Positions 6,863-15,321 of a stretch of 22,822 bases of DNA are shown here, one piece after another (position 1 is the first letter of the stretch; every line of letters starts with the position of its first letter). The notes under the pieces are model-generated. The model saw only the letters and a list, made by a program, of their open reading frames with translations, was not told the origin of the DNA and did no database searches. A program made the translations under genes and the position numbers. The stretch is taken from NCBI GenBank assembly GCA_017642625.1, contig JAGCOQ010000014.1, positions 1 to 22,822 on the forward strand. Direction: 5' to 3'. The stretch is from Alphaproteobacteria bacterium. Its GTDB lineage: Bacteria > Pseudomonadota > Alphaproteobacteria > Rs-D84.

Positions 6863-8287
6863 TTATAACACTTCTGAATGGAAATATGCATATATTTTTT
6901 TTGCGCCCGTCTCGCCTAATTCGGGAACATGGCGCAGGGCATCCATATCTGCATCCATAATTGCACGAACCGAACCAAAGTGGGTAAGCAACAAGTGTTT
7001 ACGCTTTGGACCAATGCCGTCAATTTCGTCCAGAACAGAAGCAGTCATTTTCTTGGCGCGTGTTGTGCGGTGATATGTGATTACAAACCTGTGCGCTTCG
7101 TCACGAACAGCACGCAACATCAAGAATAGTGGTGAATCTTTTGGCATATCGCGATAAATGGAACCGTCCGGCATAATAAAGTGTTCATCACCATTGCGGA
7201 CTTCGCCCTTGGTCACCCCCAGAATGTGAATATCTGGGGCAACTTTGTGCGCGATATTCCATTGTGCCACGCCACCATCAACAATTATTAAATCCATTTT
7301 TGGACCACGCGCAACGGCACGCGAAACAAATTCTTCCATCATGGCGATATCGTTGCCGGCGCGTTTTTTATCATTTAATTTGAAATGGCGATAGCCTGAT
7401 TTTTCAAAACCGTCATGACCGAAAGTTATCATTGCGCCAACTGGATTTGTGCCGAACAAATGAGAGTTATCAAACACACCAACAAGCCCCAATTTTATGC
7501 CCAGCCATTTTTCCAATTCTGATACATTTTTATCCCAATTTGAATTCGCGCTATGTGCACGATTCCGGCGCATACCGCGATTTGATGTTCCGGTAAGTGC
7601 CGCAATTTTATCGCGACAAATTGCCGCATTTTCAAAATCCATTGATGCGGAATATTTTTGCATTTCGCGCTTCAGATCGGCAATGATTGGTTCACTGTCG
7701 CCGGTCAAGATTCTTCGTGCCAACGATACGCGTTCATTATAATCATTTTGTGCGATTGTGCATGGGGCGCTGCAACGACCAATTTGATAAAGCAAACATG
7801 GGCGTGCGCGATTACGCATAAATGTGTCGGTGCATGTGCGCAGACCACAAACTTTTTGAATTGTCTTGATTGATGCGTTCAATGCGGAAACGGACGGATA
7901 GGGTCCAAAAACATCACGCCGTTGGGTAATTTTACCACGAAACTTCATCAGGCGCGGATATTTAGAATTGGTCAGCGCAATCATGGGATACATTTTCCCA
8001 TCGGTCAGCATAATGTTATATTTCGGTTTTTGGGTCTTAATCAGTTCCTGTTCCCGAATAAGTGCGTCCGATTCCGTCGGAACGATTTCCCATTCAACCC
8101 GTGCGACCAGCGTCCGCATGATTTGTTTGTGTGGTTCCAATTTTGATATGTCCAGATACTGTTTAAGGCGGGAATTAAGGTTTTTTGCCTTGCCCACGTA
8201 AAGCAGGTTCCCATCCCGATCATACATTTTATAGACACCAGGGGAACGCGGACTGTTTTCAATTAAATCTGAAAATTGAATATTCAT
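6863..8287 (-). CDS. uvrC: Excinuclease ABC subunit C, compact form
   Basis: UvrC makes both incisions in nucleotide excision repair. The chosen start (8287) gives 474 residues beginning at the conserved GIY-YIG domain; an in-frame ATG at 8386 would add 33 unrelated residues overlapping the divergent pilin gene. Present are GIY-YIG (GVYKMYD...YVG, 17-32), the four-Cys cluster motif (C152, C164, C172, C176), a UVR helix pair (about 199-232), the RNase H-like nuclease (D273 in FDNSH, D313, D337, H399 in DEAHR) and C-terminal HhH motifs (419-470). E. coli UvrC is about 610 residues. Here only about 38 residues join UVR to the nuclease, against about 150. All visible catalytic residues remain, so this looks like a functional miniaturised enzyme and not a pseudogene. 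Confidence 0.92.
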   Translation of the reverse strand: MNIQFSDLIENSPRSPGVYKMYDRDGNLLYVGKAKNLNSRLKQYLDISKLEPHKQIMRTLVARVEWEIVPTESDALIREQELIKTQKPKYNIMLTDGKMYPMIALTNSKYPRLMKFRGKITQRRDVFGPYPSVSALNASIKTIQKVCGLRTCTDTFMRNRARPCLLYQIGRCSAPCTIAQNDYNERVSLARRILTGDSEPIIADLKREMQKYSASMDFENAAICRDKIAALTGTSNRGMRRNRAHSANSNWDKNVSELEKWLGIKLGLVGVFDNSHLFGTNPVGAMITFGHDGFEKSGYRHFKLNDKKRAGNDIAMMEEFVSRAVARGPKMDLIIVDGGVAQWNIAHKVAPDIHILGVTKGEVRNGDEHFIMPDGSIYRDMPKDSPLFLMLRAVRDEAHRFVITYHRTTRAKKMTASVLDEIDGIGPKRKHLLLTHFGSVRAIMDADMDALRHVPELGETGAKKIYAYFHSEVL

Positions 8288-8334
8288 AATCTTTATGATA
8301 GAATAATATAAAGAAAAATCAAATGGGGGTAAAT

Positions 8335-8799
8335 ATGAAACAAGAATCTGGACGTTCAATGATTGAAATGTTGGGCGTATTGGCAATTATGGGCGTTATA
8401 ACCGTTGGCGCAATCGCAATGATTTCAACGGCTATGCGGACACAGAAACACAACACAACAAATGACGACGTTGCCCAAATTGTGCTGGGTGTGCGCCAGT
8501 TGTTGGGCGAATATGACGACTTTTCAAATATTGATAACACAACAATATTTGGTGCAATCGGCATGTCCAGCAAGAATCCATATGGTGGGTCATACACAAT
8601 ATCTGTAAATCCATCAAATCCACGCCAGTTTATTGTTGGAATTGACGGTCTGTCGCAAACAGATTGTGAATATTTGGCGACCAAGGCGTGGACCGATTCG
8701 GTTGGTTATATCACATCAAACCATACCGAAAGTGGTGCGATTGGTAATTGCAAAAACATCAGTGGGAATAATTCTGTTCAGATTATTTTTGGCGACTAG
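8335..8799 (+). CDS. Type IV pilin-like / pseudopilin-like protein
   Basis: The 154-residue protein opens with a short leader and prepilin-type signal: Gly6, then RSMIE with Glu11 at the +5 position, then a hydrophobic helix (about 12-33). Such proteins are cleaved after the Gly by a prepilin peptidase and packed into pili or type II secretion pseudopili through this helix. The soluble part has a Cys pair (C111, C139) that could form the C-terminal disulfide loop seen in many pilins. The start at 8335 is preferred over 8323 because a GGGGG SD lies six bases upstream. The gene diverges from uvrC across 47 bp and lies 23 bp before rluC. No pilus assembly genes are nearby, so its machine is unknown. 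Confidence 0.75.
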   Translation: MKQESGRSMIEMLGVLAIMGVITVGAIAMISTAMRTQKHNTTNDDVAQIVLGVRQLLGEYDDFSNIDNTTIFGAIGMSSKNPYGGSYTISVNPSNPRQFIVGIDGLSQTDCEYLATKAWTDSVGYITSNHTESGAIGNCKNISGNNSVQIIFGD

Positions 8800-8822
8800 T
8801 TTAGTTATTTACGGGGACCGCC

Positions 8823-9797
8823 ATGGCGGAAGTAAAAACAGTTTCGCAAGTTGAAGATGGCACACGGCTTTTGCGGTGGTTCGGACGGCACTTTCCGTCT
8901 TTGCCCAATGCCGAGTTTCATAAACTGTGTCGCGGTGGACAAATTCGTGTTAATTCGTCGCGTGTTCGCGGAACCGAGGTTCTGCGTGCCGGTGATGCGA
9001 TTCGGGTTCCGCCAACAATTTTGGGATATGCATCAGAGAACGCAAAAAAAACTGAAAGTGGGATTAAGTTCTCGCTGACAGATTTGGAACAATTGCGTAA
9101 GTGTATAATTCACAGTGATGATGATATTGTCGTGTTTGACAAGCCGGCGGGCTTGGCAGTTCAGGGCGGAACAGGTATTCGTAAATCTATTGATAAAATG
9201 GCGGCGGCGTTATTCCCGTATGCCAAGGTGTCGCTGGTTCATCGTTTGGACAGGGAAACCAGTGGCGTATTGGTTGTCGCAAAAAGTCAACGCGCAGCGC
9301 AATCATTATCTGCACAATTTCAGTCCAAAGTTGCACACAAAGAATACTTGGCGTTATTAAACGGCGAAGTGAAACAGTCGCATGGTGTAATTGATAACTA
9401 TATGATCAAGGGTCAAGTTTTTGATTCACCAACACGCTTGAACAATGGCACCGGTCAGCGACCACAACGCGCAATTACGGAATACGAAGTTTTGGGTGTT
9501 GCGTCTGGTTGTGTGTCGTGGGTTCTGTTTAAGCCAAAGACAGGGCGCACGCATCAGTTGCGTATACACAGTGCGTTATCACTGAACGCGCCGATTGTGG
9601 GTGACGATATTTATGGTCGCGGGCGCAAAATGGACGGTGCGATAACCGCAATGTTGGCGACGAACAATTTGCACTTGTTGGCATACAGTTTGACGTTTCG
9701 TCATCCAGCAACGGGTAAGATTGTGACCTTTTATGCAAGGGTTCCGGACTTTATGCAACCAGTGATAAAGTTGTTGGAATTAAAATTACCGCAATAG
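8823..9797 (+). CDS. rluC: Ribosomal large subunit pseudouridine synthase, RluC/RluD type
   Basis: This family converts specific uridines of 23S rRNA to pseudouridine. The 324-residue protein has an N-terminal S4 RNA-binding domain (about 12-65, with KLCRGGQIRVN) followed by the catalytic domain with the signature HRLDRETSGV (140-149), in which D143 is the nucleophile. RTHQLRIH near the C-terminus is also typical. The S4 wording and length fit RluC best, but RluD cannot be excluded. It begins 23 bp after the pilin-like gene and ends 11 bp before the AsmA-family gene, so a rluC-asmA-cdaA operon is likely. Confidence 0.88.
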   Translation: MAEVKTVSQVEDGTRLLRWFGRHFPSLPNAEFHKLCRGGQIRVNSSRVRGTEVLRAGDAIRVPPTILGYASENAKKTESGIKFSLTDLEQLRKCIIHSDDDIVVFDKPAGLAVQGGTGIRKSIDKMAAALFPYAKVSLVHRLDRETSGVLVVAKSQRAAQSLSAQFQSKVAHKEYLALLNGEVKQSHGVIDNYMIKGQVFDSPTRLNNGTGQRPQRAITEYEVLGVASGCVSWVLFKPKTGRTHQLRIHSALSLNAPIVGDDIYGRGRKMDGAITAMLATNNLHLLAYSLTFRHPATGKIVTFYARVPDFMQPVIKLLELKLPQ

Positions 9798-9808
9798 GTT
9801 GTGATTAA

Positions 9809-11905
9809 ATGGCACGAAGAAAGAAAAGAACATTTTTAATAGTGTTACGATTAATCGGGCTGTTCATTGGTGGAATGGCGGTGGCGATTTTTGTCGCGTT
9901 AAATAATGTAAGTTTGGAAACCCTGCGGGGCAGTATTTTAAATGTTATGCGTGATGCAACCGGATTGCCGGTCGAAATAGACGGTGCGGTGTCGTGGAAG
10001 TTTTCGTTGCGTCCGAAAATTGAATTGGCGGATGTTCGTGTGCCAAATGCATCTTGGGCAAAAGAAAAATATGGTTTTGATGCAAAAAAAGTTGATGTGA
10101 CATTAAATCTTATATCACTGTTGCATAATCGTCCAACGATTCAGAATGTAAAGGTGCATGATGCCAAGATTGCTTTGGAACAAAACGAAAACGGCAAATA
10201 TTCTTTGACCCAGATTGCTGATAAAGAAGCAACAGCGGAAGATGAAGAGGACAAAGAATCAAAGACACCGTCAAAATATCCTTTCCCTGAAATTAGTCTT
10301 GGCGGGGTAGAGATTTATAATTTGAACGCGAACTTGATGGGTGAAAAATATTCTATTGAAAACTTTAGTATGCGGTATTTCTTTCACCATGGTAAACGCG
10401 AATATTCGGGATGGGTTAAAAAGGGCACAAAAGTATTTCCGTTCGTGGTGTCTTTTTCTGAATACAATTCTGAACGCAAGGTTTATCCGGTAAGTGTTGC
10501 ATTTACAACTGGGGGAACACCGCTTATTGCCAATGTCGCATTAGAAGGCACCAGCAAGATGCCAATCGATTTTGTGATAAAGGGTGATGTTCCAGACTTT
10601 GCAGAGTTTGGTTCTGCCATTGGACGTGATTGGATTGATTTGCCGCCAATGGTTGTAAACGCATCGGGTGGTTTGGGAAATAAAAAAATCACTTTGCGTA
10701 AATCGTCAATCGCAGTGCATGGTATCAATGTTGATGTGTCGGGCGAATATAATTGGTCAAAATCTATCCCCAGCATAAATGCCAATATAAGTTCCGGTGA
10801 TGTTTCGTTGATAAAATTGTTTCCCAATATGTATAGTGGCAACTGGGTGCACCCAAAACGCGATTTGAATGTGTTCAAAGATATTCCATTGTATGGTAAA
10901 GAAATGAACCAAATGAATTTGAATTTGCGTATCAAATTAAATTCATTAACCGTCTATCGTAATTTGGTATTAAGGAATCTGGATTTGCAATTCAATGTTG
11001 TCGATAAAAATGGACGCATTGATTTAGCAACTGGAATCGCAGATGGTAATTTCAAACTTGCGTCTGATTTTGATGTATCTGCGGACGGTATGATAAATGG
11101 TCAATTCGCCATCAATGCCAAGAATGTTTATGTTGGCAAGTTGATGGAAGAAATAAGGGTTAACAACTTTATTTCCGATTTGCCTGTGAATATCCAGATT
11201 TATGCCATGGCACATGGACGTAATTTGTCCGAGATAATGAAAACAATAACGGGACCAGTGCAGATAAAATCAAGCGATATTGGTTATGCGCATTCTGATT
11301 TGGTCACATACATGTATGGCAAAGATATGTTGACCACTTTGCGTCAGAGTATCCAAGATGCATTTACATCAGACAAGAAACATGACCAAATAAAAATATC
11401 TTGTGTGGCGGTTAATACGAAATTAAGAAATGGCTTGGCAGAAACACAAAATGGTGTGGCGGTTGAAACAAATGCGATAAACGCGCGCCTTGCGGGTAGT
11501 TTGGATTTGGGCAAAGAAAAGATTGAGTTGGCATTGACGACGGTGCCGGTGCGTGGCCTTAAAATATCGCTTACTGGAAACGTTGTTAATTCGGTCGAGA
11601 TAACCGGTAATCTTGCAGAACCAGATGTCCAAATAAGCGGTCTGTCGGTCGCTGGTAAGGTTGCGTCGGCAACGGGTCTTGGTCTGTTGCTGGCACCGTT
11701 TACCGGTGGTATAAGTTTGGTTGCTGGGGCAGGTCTTGGGTTGGTCGCTGGCGACTTGTTGGAAAACTGGTTGGCGGATGATGATCCGTGCAAGACCGCA
11801 ATGAAGCATGGCGCACCACCGCGTCGTGATGATCCGGAATGGATGCATATACCAATGTCAGAATTGTTGGACGGTGTGTTTAATGAAAACAAGGTTGTGG
11901 AGTAA
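9809..11905 (+). CDS. AsmA-family inner-membrane-anchored protein
   Basis: The 698-residue protein has a basic N-terminus, one membrane helix (about 9-31), and a long beta-rich body expected in the periplasm. Residues about 38-150 match the AsmA N-terminal region (TGLPVEIDGAVSWKFSLRPK and the following LADVRVPNA). A second AsmA-type repeat lies near 530-625. AsmA-family proteins are linked to outer-membrane assembly and bridge-like lipid transport between membranes; the specific role here is unknown. The C-terminus has a Gly/Ala-rich hydrophobic stretch (about 632-665) and a polar tail. The stop codon lies six bases before the cdaA start, so the two are translationally close. This coupling is unusual. 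Confidence 0.8.
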   Translation: MARRKKRTFLIVLRLIGLFIGGMAVAIFVALNNVSLETLRGSILNVMRDATGLPVEIDGAVSWKFSLRPKIELADVRVPNASWAKEKYGFDAKKVDVTLNLISLLHNRPTIQNVKVHDAKIALEQNENGKYSLTQIADKEATAEDEEDKESKTPSKYPFPEISLGGVEIYNLNANLMGEKYSIENFSMRYFFHHGKREYSGWVKKGTKVFPFVVSFSEYNSERKVYPVSVAFTTGGTPLIANVALEGTSKMPIDFVIKGDVPDFAEFGSAIGRDWIDLPPMVVNASGGLGNKKITLRKSSIAVHGINVDVSGEYNWSKSIPSINANISSGDVSLIKLFPNMYSGNWVHPKRDLNVFKDIPLYGKEMNQMNLNLRIKLNSLTVYRNLVLRNLDLQFNVVDKNGRIDLATGIADGNFKLASDFDVSADGMINGQFAINAKNVYVGKLMEEIRVNNFISDLPVNIQIYAMAHGRNLSEIMKTITGPVQIKSSDIGYAHSDLVTYMYGKDMLTTLRQSIQDAFTSDKKHDQIKISCVAVNTKLRNGLAETQNGVAVETNAINARLAGSLDLGKEKIELALTTVPVRGLKISLTGNVVNSVEITGNLAEPDVQISGLSVAGKVASATGLGLLLAPFTGGISLVAGAGLGLVAGDLLENWLADDDPCKTAMKHGAPPRRDDPEWMHIPMSELLDGVFNENKVVE

Positions 11906-11911
11906 GAAGAA

Positions 11912-12670
11912 ATGTTCTATTGGATAAATCTGATTCAGATACTGCTTATTATTGCGCTTATATGGTTTTTCTATAAGACATTTATTAAAAACACTTCGTC
12001 TGAAAAATTAGTTCGCGGTTTGTTGGGACTGGCGTTATTGTGGGGGTTGGGTTTCACAATGTCGTGGGCGCACCTTGATTTGTTGGGACGTTTCTTTCAT
12101 TGGACAGCGCTGTTTTTATCAATCAGTTTGATTGTTATTTTTCAACCAGAATTGCGAAAGTTCTTTGCTTTGATGGGTAATATGGAACAGTGGCGTCAGG
12201 TGTTAAGCAAGGGGCGGACGCAACAACAAGACAACAAATCTTTGGACGCGATTGTGTCTGCAGTTGAATATATGTCGCAAAAACATACAGGGGCATTGAT
12301 TGTCTTTCCTCGTTCACTGGACGAAAGTGCGATTGAAAAGAAAGGCATAGATATTGATGCGAAAATAACAAGCGAGTTATTGCTGACTATATTCTTTAAC
12401 AAGACACCGTTGCACGATGGGGCGGTTATCATTTCGCGTAATCGTATTGCGTATGCTGGGGCAATATTGCCGTTGTCGCAAAACAACTTGAATTGGAAAT
12501 ATGGAACGCGTCACCGCGCGGCACTGGGATTGTCCGAAGTTTCCGGTGCGACAATATTGGTCGTTTCCGAGGAATCTGGGGACATATCTATCGCGGAACG
12601 CGGTAAGTTCACCAAGTATGACGATATCCAAAAATTGCGCGCTAAACTTATGAAAGTTTTAGATAAATAA
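11912..12670 (+). CDS. cdaA: Membrane diadenylate cyclase (CdaA type, c-di-AMP synthase)
   Basis: CdaA makes cyclic di-AMP from two ATP. The 252-residue protein has three hydrophobic segments (about 5-24, 34-50, 62-78) and then a DAC domain. The two hallmark motifs are intact: DGA (169-171, in LHDGAVII) and RHR (200-202, in GTRHRAALGLSE). ELRKFFALMGN (80-90) at the membrane-domain junction is also typical. Firmicute cdaA usually sits with cdaR and glmM; here an AsmA-family gene is six bases upstream and neither partner is seen. The SD lies in the end of the upstream gene. DAC proteins are uncommon in Alphaproteobacteria, so the presence is notable. Function is confidently assigned from motifs; the downstream targets are unknown. 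Confidence 0.92.
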   Translation: MFYWINLIQILLIIALIWFFYKTFIKNTSSEKLVRGLLGLALLWGLGFTMSWAHLDLLGRFFHWTALFLSISLIVIFQPELRKFFALMGNMEQWRQVLSKGRTQQQDNKSLDAIVSAVEYMSQKHTGALIVFPRSLDESAIEKKGIDIDAKITSELLLTIFFNKTPLHDGAVIISRNRIAYAGAILPLSQNNLNWKYGTRHRAALGLSEVSGATILVVSEESGDISIAERGKFTKYDDIQKLRAKLMKVLDK

Positions 12671-12719
12671 GCGAATATCGCTATATTACAAATATAATAT
12701 TTCGTCAACAAAATCGTTC

Positions 12720-12747
12720 TTGCACCGAATCGGCATTTTTTGATAAA
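12720..12747 (+). promoter_or_regulatory. Possible dnaN promoter
   Basis: TTGCAC (12720-12725) and GATAAA (12742-12747) are 16 bp apart in the 124-bp gap before dnaN. The matches are weak. No clear terminator is seen after cdaA, so read-through from cdaA into dnaN is also possible. Confidence 0.25.
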
Positions 12748-12794
12748 GTAAATCCCAAGAGGGATGTAGACGAAAATAATTAGGAGCATATAAA

Positions 12795-13913
12795 ATGGAA
12801 TTTTCGGTATTTCGTCAGGTTTTAATTCGTGCGCTGGGGCATATGCAATCTATCGTGGAAAAACGCGCGACTCTGCCAATTTTGATGAATGTTAAAATAG
12901 AAGTGGCAGATGATTTGGTGCTGTCTGCGACCAATGTTGATTTGGAATTGGTTGAGCATGTTGCCGCCGATATCACATTGGGTGGCAAAACAACGGTGCC
13001 GGTCCAGATGCTTTACGATATTGTCCGTAAATTGCCAGATGATGCTGAAATAAGTTTCAAACAATCGGGTGACCAGTTGGTTGTGTCGTCTGGTCGTGCG
13101 GTGTTCCGTTTGCCGACTTTGCCGGCGGAAAACTTCCCAGCCATGGCGGGCAGTAATTTGACCACAAAGTTCCAAATGACAACTGGTGATTTGGCACATC
13201 TTATTAATCAAACAAAGTTCGCGATTCCAACTGATGATGTTCGTTATCATTTGGGCGGTATCTTCTTCCATATTTCAGAAGAGGGCAAATCCAAAATGCT
13301 TACCGCGGTCGCAACCGACGCGCAGCGTATGGCGTTGTGTGCAATGGCGGCACCTGCGGGCAGTGTCGAAATGCCGTCTGTTATTTTGCCGCGTCGCGTG
13401 ATTGGTGAATTGTCCAAGTTGTTAGAAGATGCAACGGTTGATGATGTTATGGTTGAATTGTCTGATACCAAGGCACGTTTTGTTGTTGGTCCTGCCACAC
13501 TTACCAGCAAATTGGTTGATGCACAATATCCAAACTATCGCGTCGTTATTCCAAAGGGCAACGACAAGATTGCAATTTTGGACAGAAAGCAATTTGTGAA
13601 CGCGGTGGACTTGGTTTCCGTTGCGTCGGTTGATAAAACAAAATCTGTTCAATTAACATATTCTATGAACAAGTTGGTTATCAATGCGTCCAGCCCAGAT
13701 GCCGGAACCGCAACCCAAGAATTAGATGTTGAATACAATGGCGACAATTCGTTCACGATTGTGTTTAATGTAAAGTTCTTGCTGGATGTCGCCGGTCAGG
13801 TAGAGGGTGAGAAGTTCCAAATGGAAATGCAGGATCCATTATCGCCAACAATCATTAAATCAACAGAAAAGAAAACCGATTCGTTGTTCGTGTTGATGCC
13901 AATGCGTATGTAA
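12795..13913 (+). CDS. dnaN: DNA polymerase III beta clamp
   Basis: The beta clamp is a ring dimer that holds DNA polymerase III and other clamp-binding proteins on DNA. The 372-residue length and three-domain layout match the family. Recognisable parts are the N-terminal VEKRATLPILMNV (21-33), the central QTKFAIPTDDVRYHLGGI region, and the C-terminal ending in LFVLMPMRM, where the conserved P-M-R hydrophobic pocket edge lies. A strong SD (TAGGAG) precedes the ATG. dnaN is about 11 kb from dnaA on the same strand, so the common dnaA-dnaN pair is broken by nine intervening genes. A terminator follows. Confidence 0.96.
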   Translation: MEFSVFRQVLIRALGHMQSIVEKRATLPILMNVKIEVADDLVLSATNVDLELVEHVAADITLGGKTTVPVQMLYDIVRKLPDDAEISFKQSGDQLVVSSGRAVFRLPTLPAENFPAMAGSNLTTKFQMTTGDLAHLINQTKFAIPTDDVRYHLGGIFFHISEEGKSKMLTAVATDAQRMALCAMAAPAGSVEMPSVILPRRVIGELSKLLEDATVDDVMVELSDTKARFVVGPATLTSKLVDAQYPNYRVVIPKGNDKIAILDRKQFVNAVDLVSVASVDKTKSVQLTYSMNKLVINASSPDAGTATQELDVEYNGDNSFTIVFNVKFLLDVAGQVEGEKFQMEMQDPLSPTIIKSTEKKTDSLFVLMPMRM

Positions 13914-13934
13914 TCGGCGTATGATGATGAAATT

Positions 13935-13958
13935 GCCCCACGAAATGTGGGGCTTTTT
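13935..13958 (+). terminator. Intrinsic terminator after dnaN
   Basis: A perfect 7-bp GC-rich stem (GCCCCAC with GTGGGGC) and 5-nt loop are followed by five Ts. It begins 22 bases after the dnaN stop. Confidence 0.88.
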
Positions 13959-13970
13959 ATTAAAAAAATG

Positions 13971-13998
13971 TTGATTTTATAACCCAAGATTTTATAAT
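13971..13998 (+). promoter_or_regulatory. Probable efp promoter
   Basis: TTGATT (13971-13976) and a perfect TATAAT (13993-13998) are 16 bp apart, placed between the dnaN terminator and the efp start. The SD GAGGT lies at 14021-14025. Confidence 0.6.
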
Positions 13999-14031
13999 TG
14001 TCGCGTTATTTTTAAGCAAAGAGGTATTACA

Positions 14032-14601
14032 ATGGCATCATACATTGCAAACGATATGCGTGTTGGTTGGGTTATTTCCCACAACGGAAAACGTTATTCG
14101 GTCACATCTATTACCAAGGTTAAACCGGGCAAAGGTGGCGCATTTGTTCAGGCGGATTTGCGTGACATTGATTCTGGAAACAAGGGTGGCGATCGTTGGC
14201 GTGCCGAAGACAAGGTTGAAAAATTGATGGTCGAAGATTTCGATTGCCAATATTTGTATTCGGACGGCACAGATGCATTCTTTATGAATCTGTCGGACTA
14301 TGAACAATTCACTATGCCGGTTGATTCTTTGGGTGAACAGATGAAGTTCTTGGCACCTGAAATGACGGTCAAAGCGAACTTTGTCGAAGGGCATCCGGTT
14401 TCTATTTCATTGCCAAAGACAGTTATCGCAACCGTCGTTGAAACAGAACCTGCATTAAAGGGTCAGACCGTTTCATCATCTGGTGGTAAGCCGGCGATTT
14501 TGGATAACGGTGTTCGTGTCCAGGTTCCATTGTTCATCGAACAAGATGAAAAAATCGTCGTTAATACTGAAACTTTGGAATACGTTGAACGAGCAAAATA
14601 A
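14032..14601 (+). CDS. efp: Translation elongation factor P
   Basis: EF-P rescues ribosomes stalled at consecutive prolines by binding near the P site. The 189-residue protein has the three-beta-domain layout. The modified loop reads KPGKGGAF with the conserved Lys at position 34, the site that is beta-lysylated by EpmA/EpmB in many Proteobacteria; whether it is modified here cannot be seen, and no modifying enzyme is in the window. The C-terminal family signature region (ILDNGVRVQVPLFIEQDEKI, then VNTETLEYVERA) is intact. It is its own unit, bounded by a terminator on each side. Confidence 0.96.
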   Translation: MASYIANDMRVGWVISHNGKRYSVTSITKVKPGKGGAFVQADLRDIDSGNKGGDRWRAEDKVEKLMVEDFDCQYLYSDGTDAFFMNLSDYEQFTMPVDSLGEQMKFLAPEMTVKANFVEGHPVSISLPKTVIATVVETEPALKGQTVSSSGGKPAILDNGVRVQVPLFIEQDEKIVVNTETLEYVERAK

Positions 14602-14626
14602 ATTGTAAAAATTGTGATAAAAAAAT

Positions 14627-14650
14627 GCCGGCATTTGCCGGCTTTTTTTT
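14627..14650. terminator. Terminator between efp and the AlkD-like gene
   Basis: A GCCGGC / GCCGGC stem (14627-14632, 14637-14642) with loop ATTT is preceded by As and followed by eight Ts. The T-tract overlaps the stop of the convergent AlkD-like gene, so it may serve both directions. Confidence 0.85.
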
Positions 14651-15320
14651 ATATTTTTAACGCGGTCAAAAATCGCTTTTTTGCCGGTGTAATGCGAAAC
14701 GATTCGTTTGCTTTTTGAATCGTTTTATTGTGGGTCCAAGTATCCAATTTTTTATTTTCAATAATACTGATTACATCATCCCAATTTTTCGCAAGTGCCG
14801 TCGCGAAATACCAAGCGCGCATCATGTTTATGTAATATTCGCTGCTTGCCACAGAAACAACCATGTTGGCGTATTTTGAATCAAAATTGTCGCCCAGATA
14901 AAATCGCATCAATAATCCAATCGCAAAGCGAACAGAATATGTGTGTTTTGATTTTATCCATTTAAGAATATGCGGTAAAAGTTTATCTAGATTTTTAGAA
15001 AAAGTTTTTGGTATTAACTGGTCGCATGTAGCCCAATTGTCTATATACGGCAAAAATGCATCAACCATTTTGACGCATTTTTCAAAGTCGCGAATGTCGG
15101 AAAGTATAAATGCGTGAATCTGATTTTCTTCGAAATATTTATGTGGTAATTCGCTTAAAAATTTGTTGGGGTTGGAAATTGTCTTGGCATATTTGCGTAA
15201 ATCAGGGGTGCGGACACCGATAACTTTTTGTTGGGTGCTGGTCGGCATCAAACTTGCATTGAACTTTGCAAATTTTTCATCACGCATACCGAATAAGTCA
15301 GATACAATTTTGCTTGGCAT
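14649..15320 (-). CDS. DNA alkylation repair protein, AlkD-like HEAT-repeat family
   Basis: The 223-residue, all-helical protein matches the AlkD-type DNA glycosylase family, which excises positively charged alkylated bases such as 3- and 7-methyl purines using HEAT-like repeats. The hallmark segment is IDNWATCDQLIPK (93-105): W96 and D100 have the same spacing as the Trp/Asp pair of Bacillus cereus AlkD, and a second family segment NMMRAWYFATALAK (165-178) supplies W170. The start codon lies one base after the fba stop, so it is translated from the fba message. It may instead be a family member without glycosylase activity. Confidence 0.8.
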   Translation of the reverse strand: MPSKIVSDLFGMRDEKFAKFNASLMPTSTQQKVIGVRTPDLRKYAKTISNPNKFLSELPHKYFEENQIHAFILSDIRDFEKCVKMVDAFLPYIDNWATCDQLIPKTFSKNLDKLLPHILKWIKSKHTYSVRFAIGLLMRFYLGDNFDSKYANMVVSVASSEYYINMMRAWYFATALAKNWDDVISIIENKKLDTWTHNKTIQKANESFRITPAKKRFLTALKI

Positions 15321-15321
15321 A

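Noticed and set aside
8288..8386. A 33-residue N-terminal extension of UvrC starting at 8386
   Set aside because: The extension has no UvrC similarity, overlaps the divergent pilin-like gene and its SD, and the conserved GIY-YIG domain begins right after the ATG at 8287.
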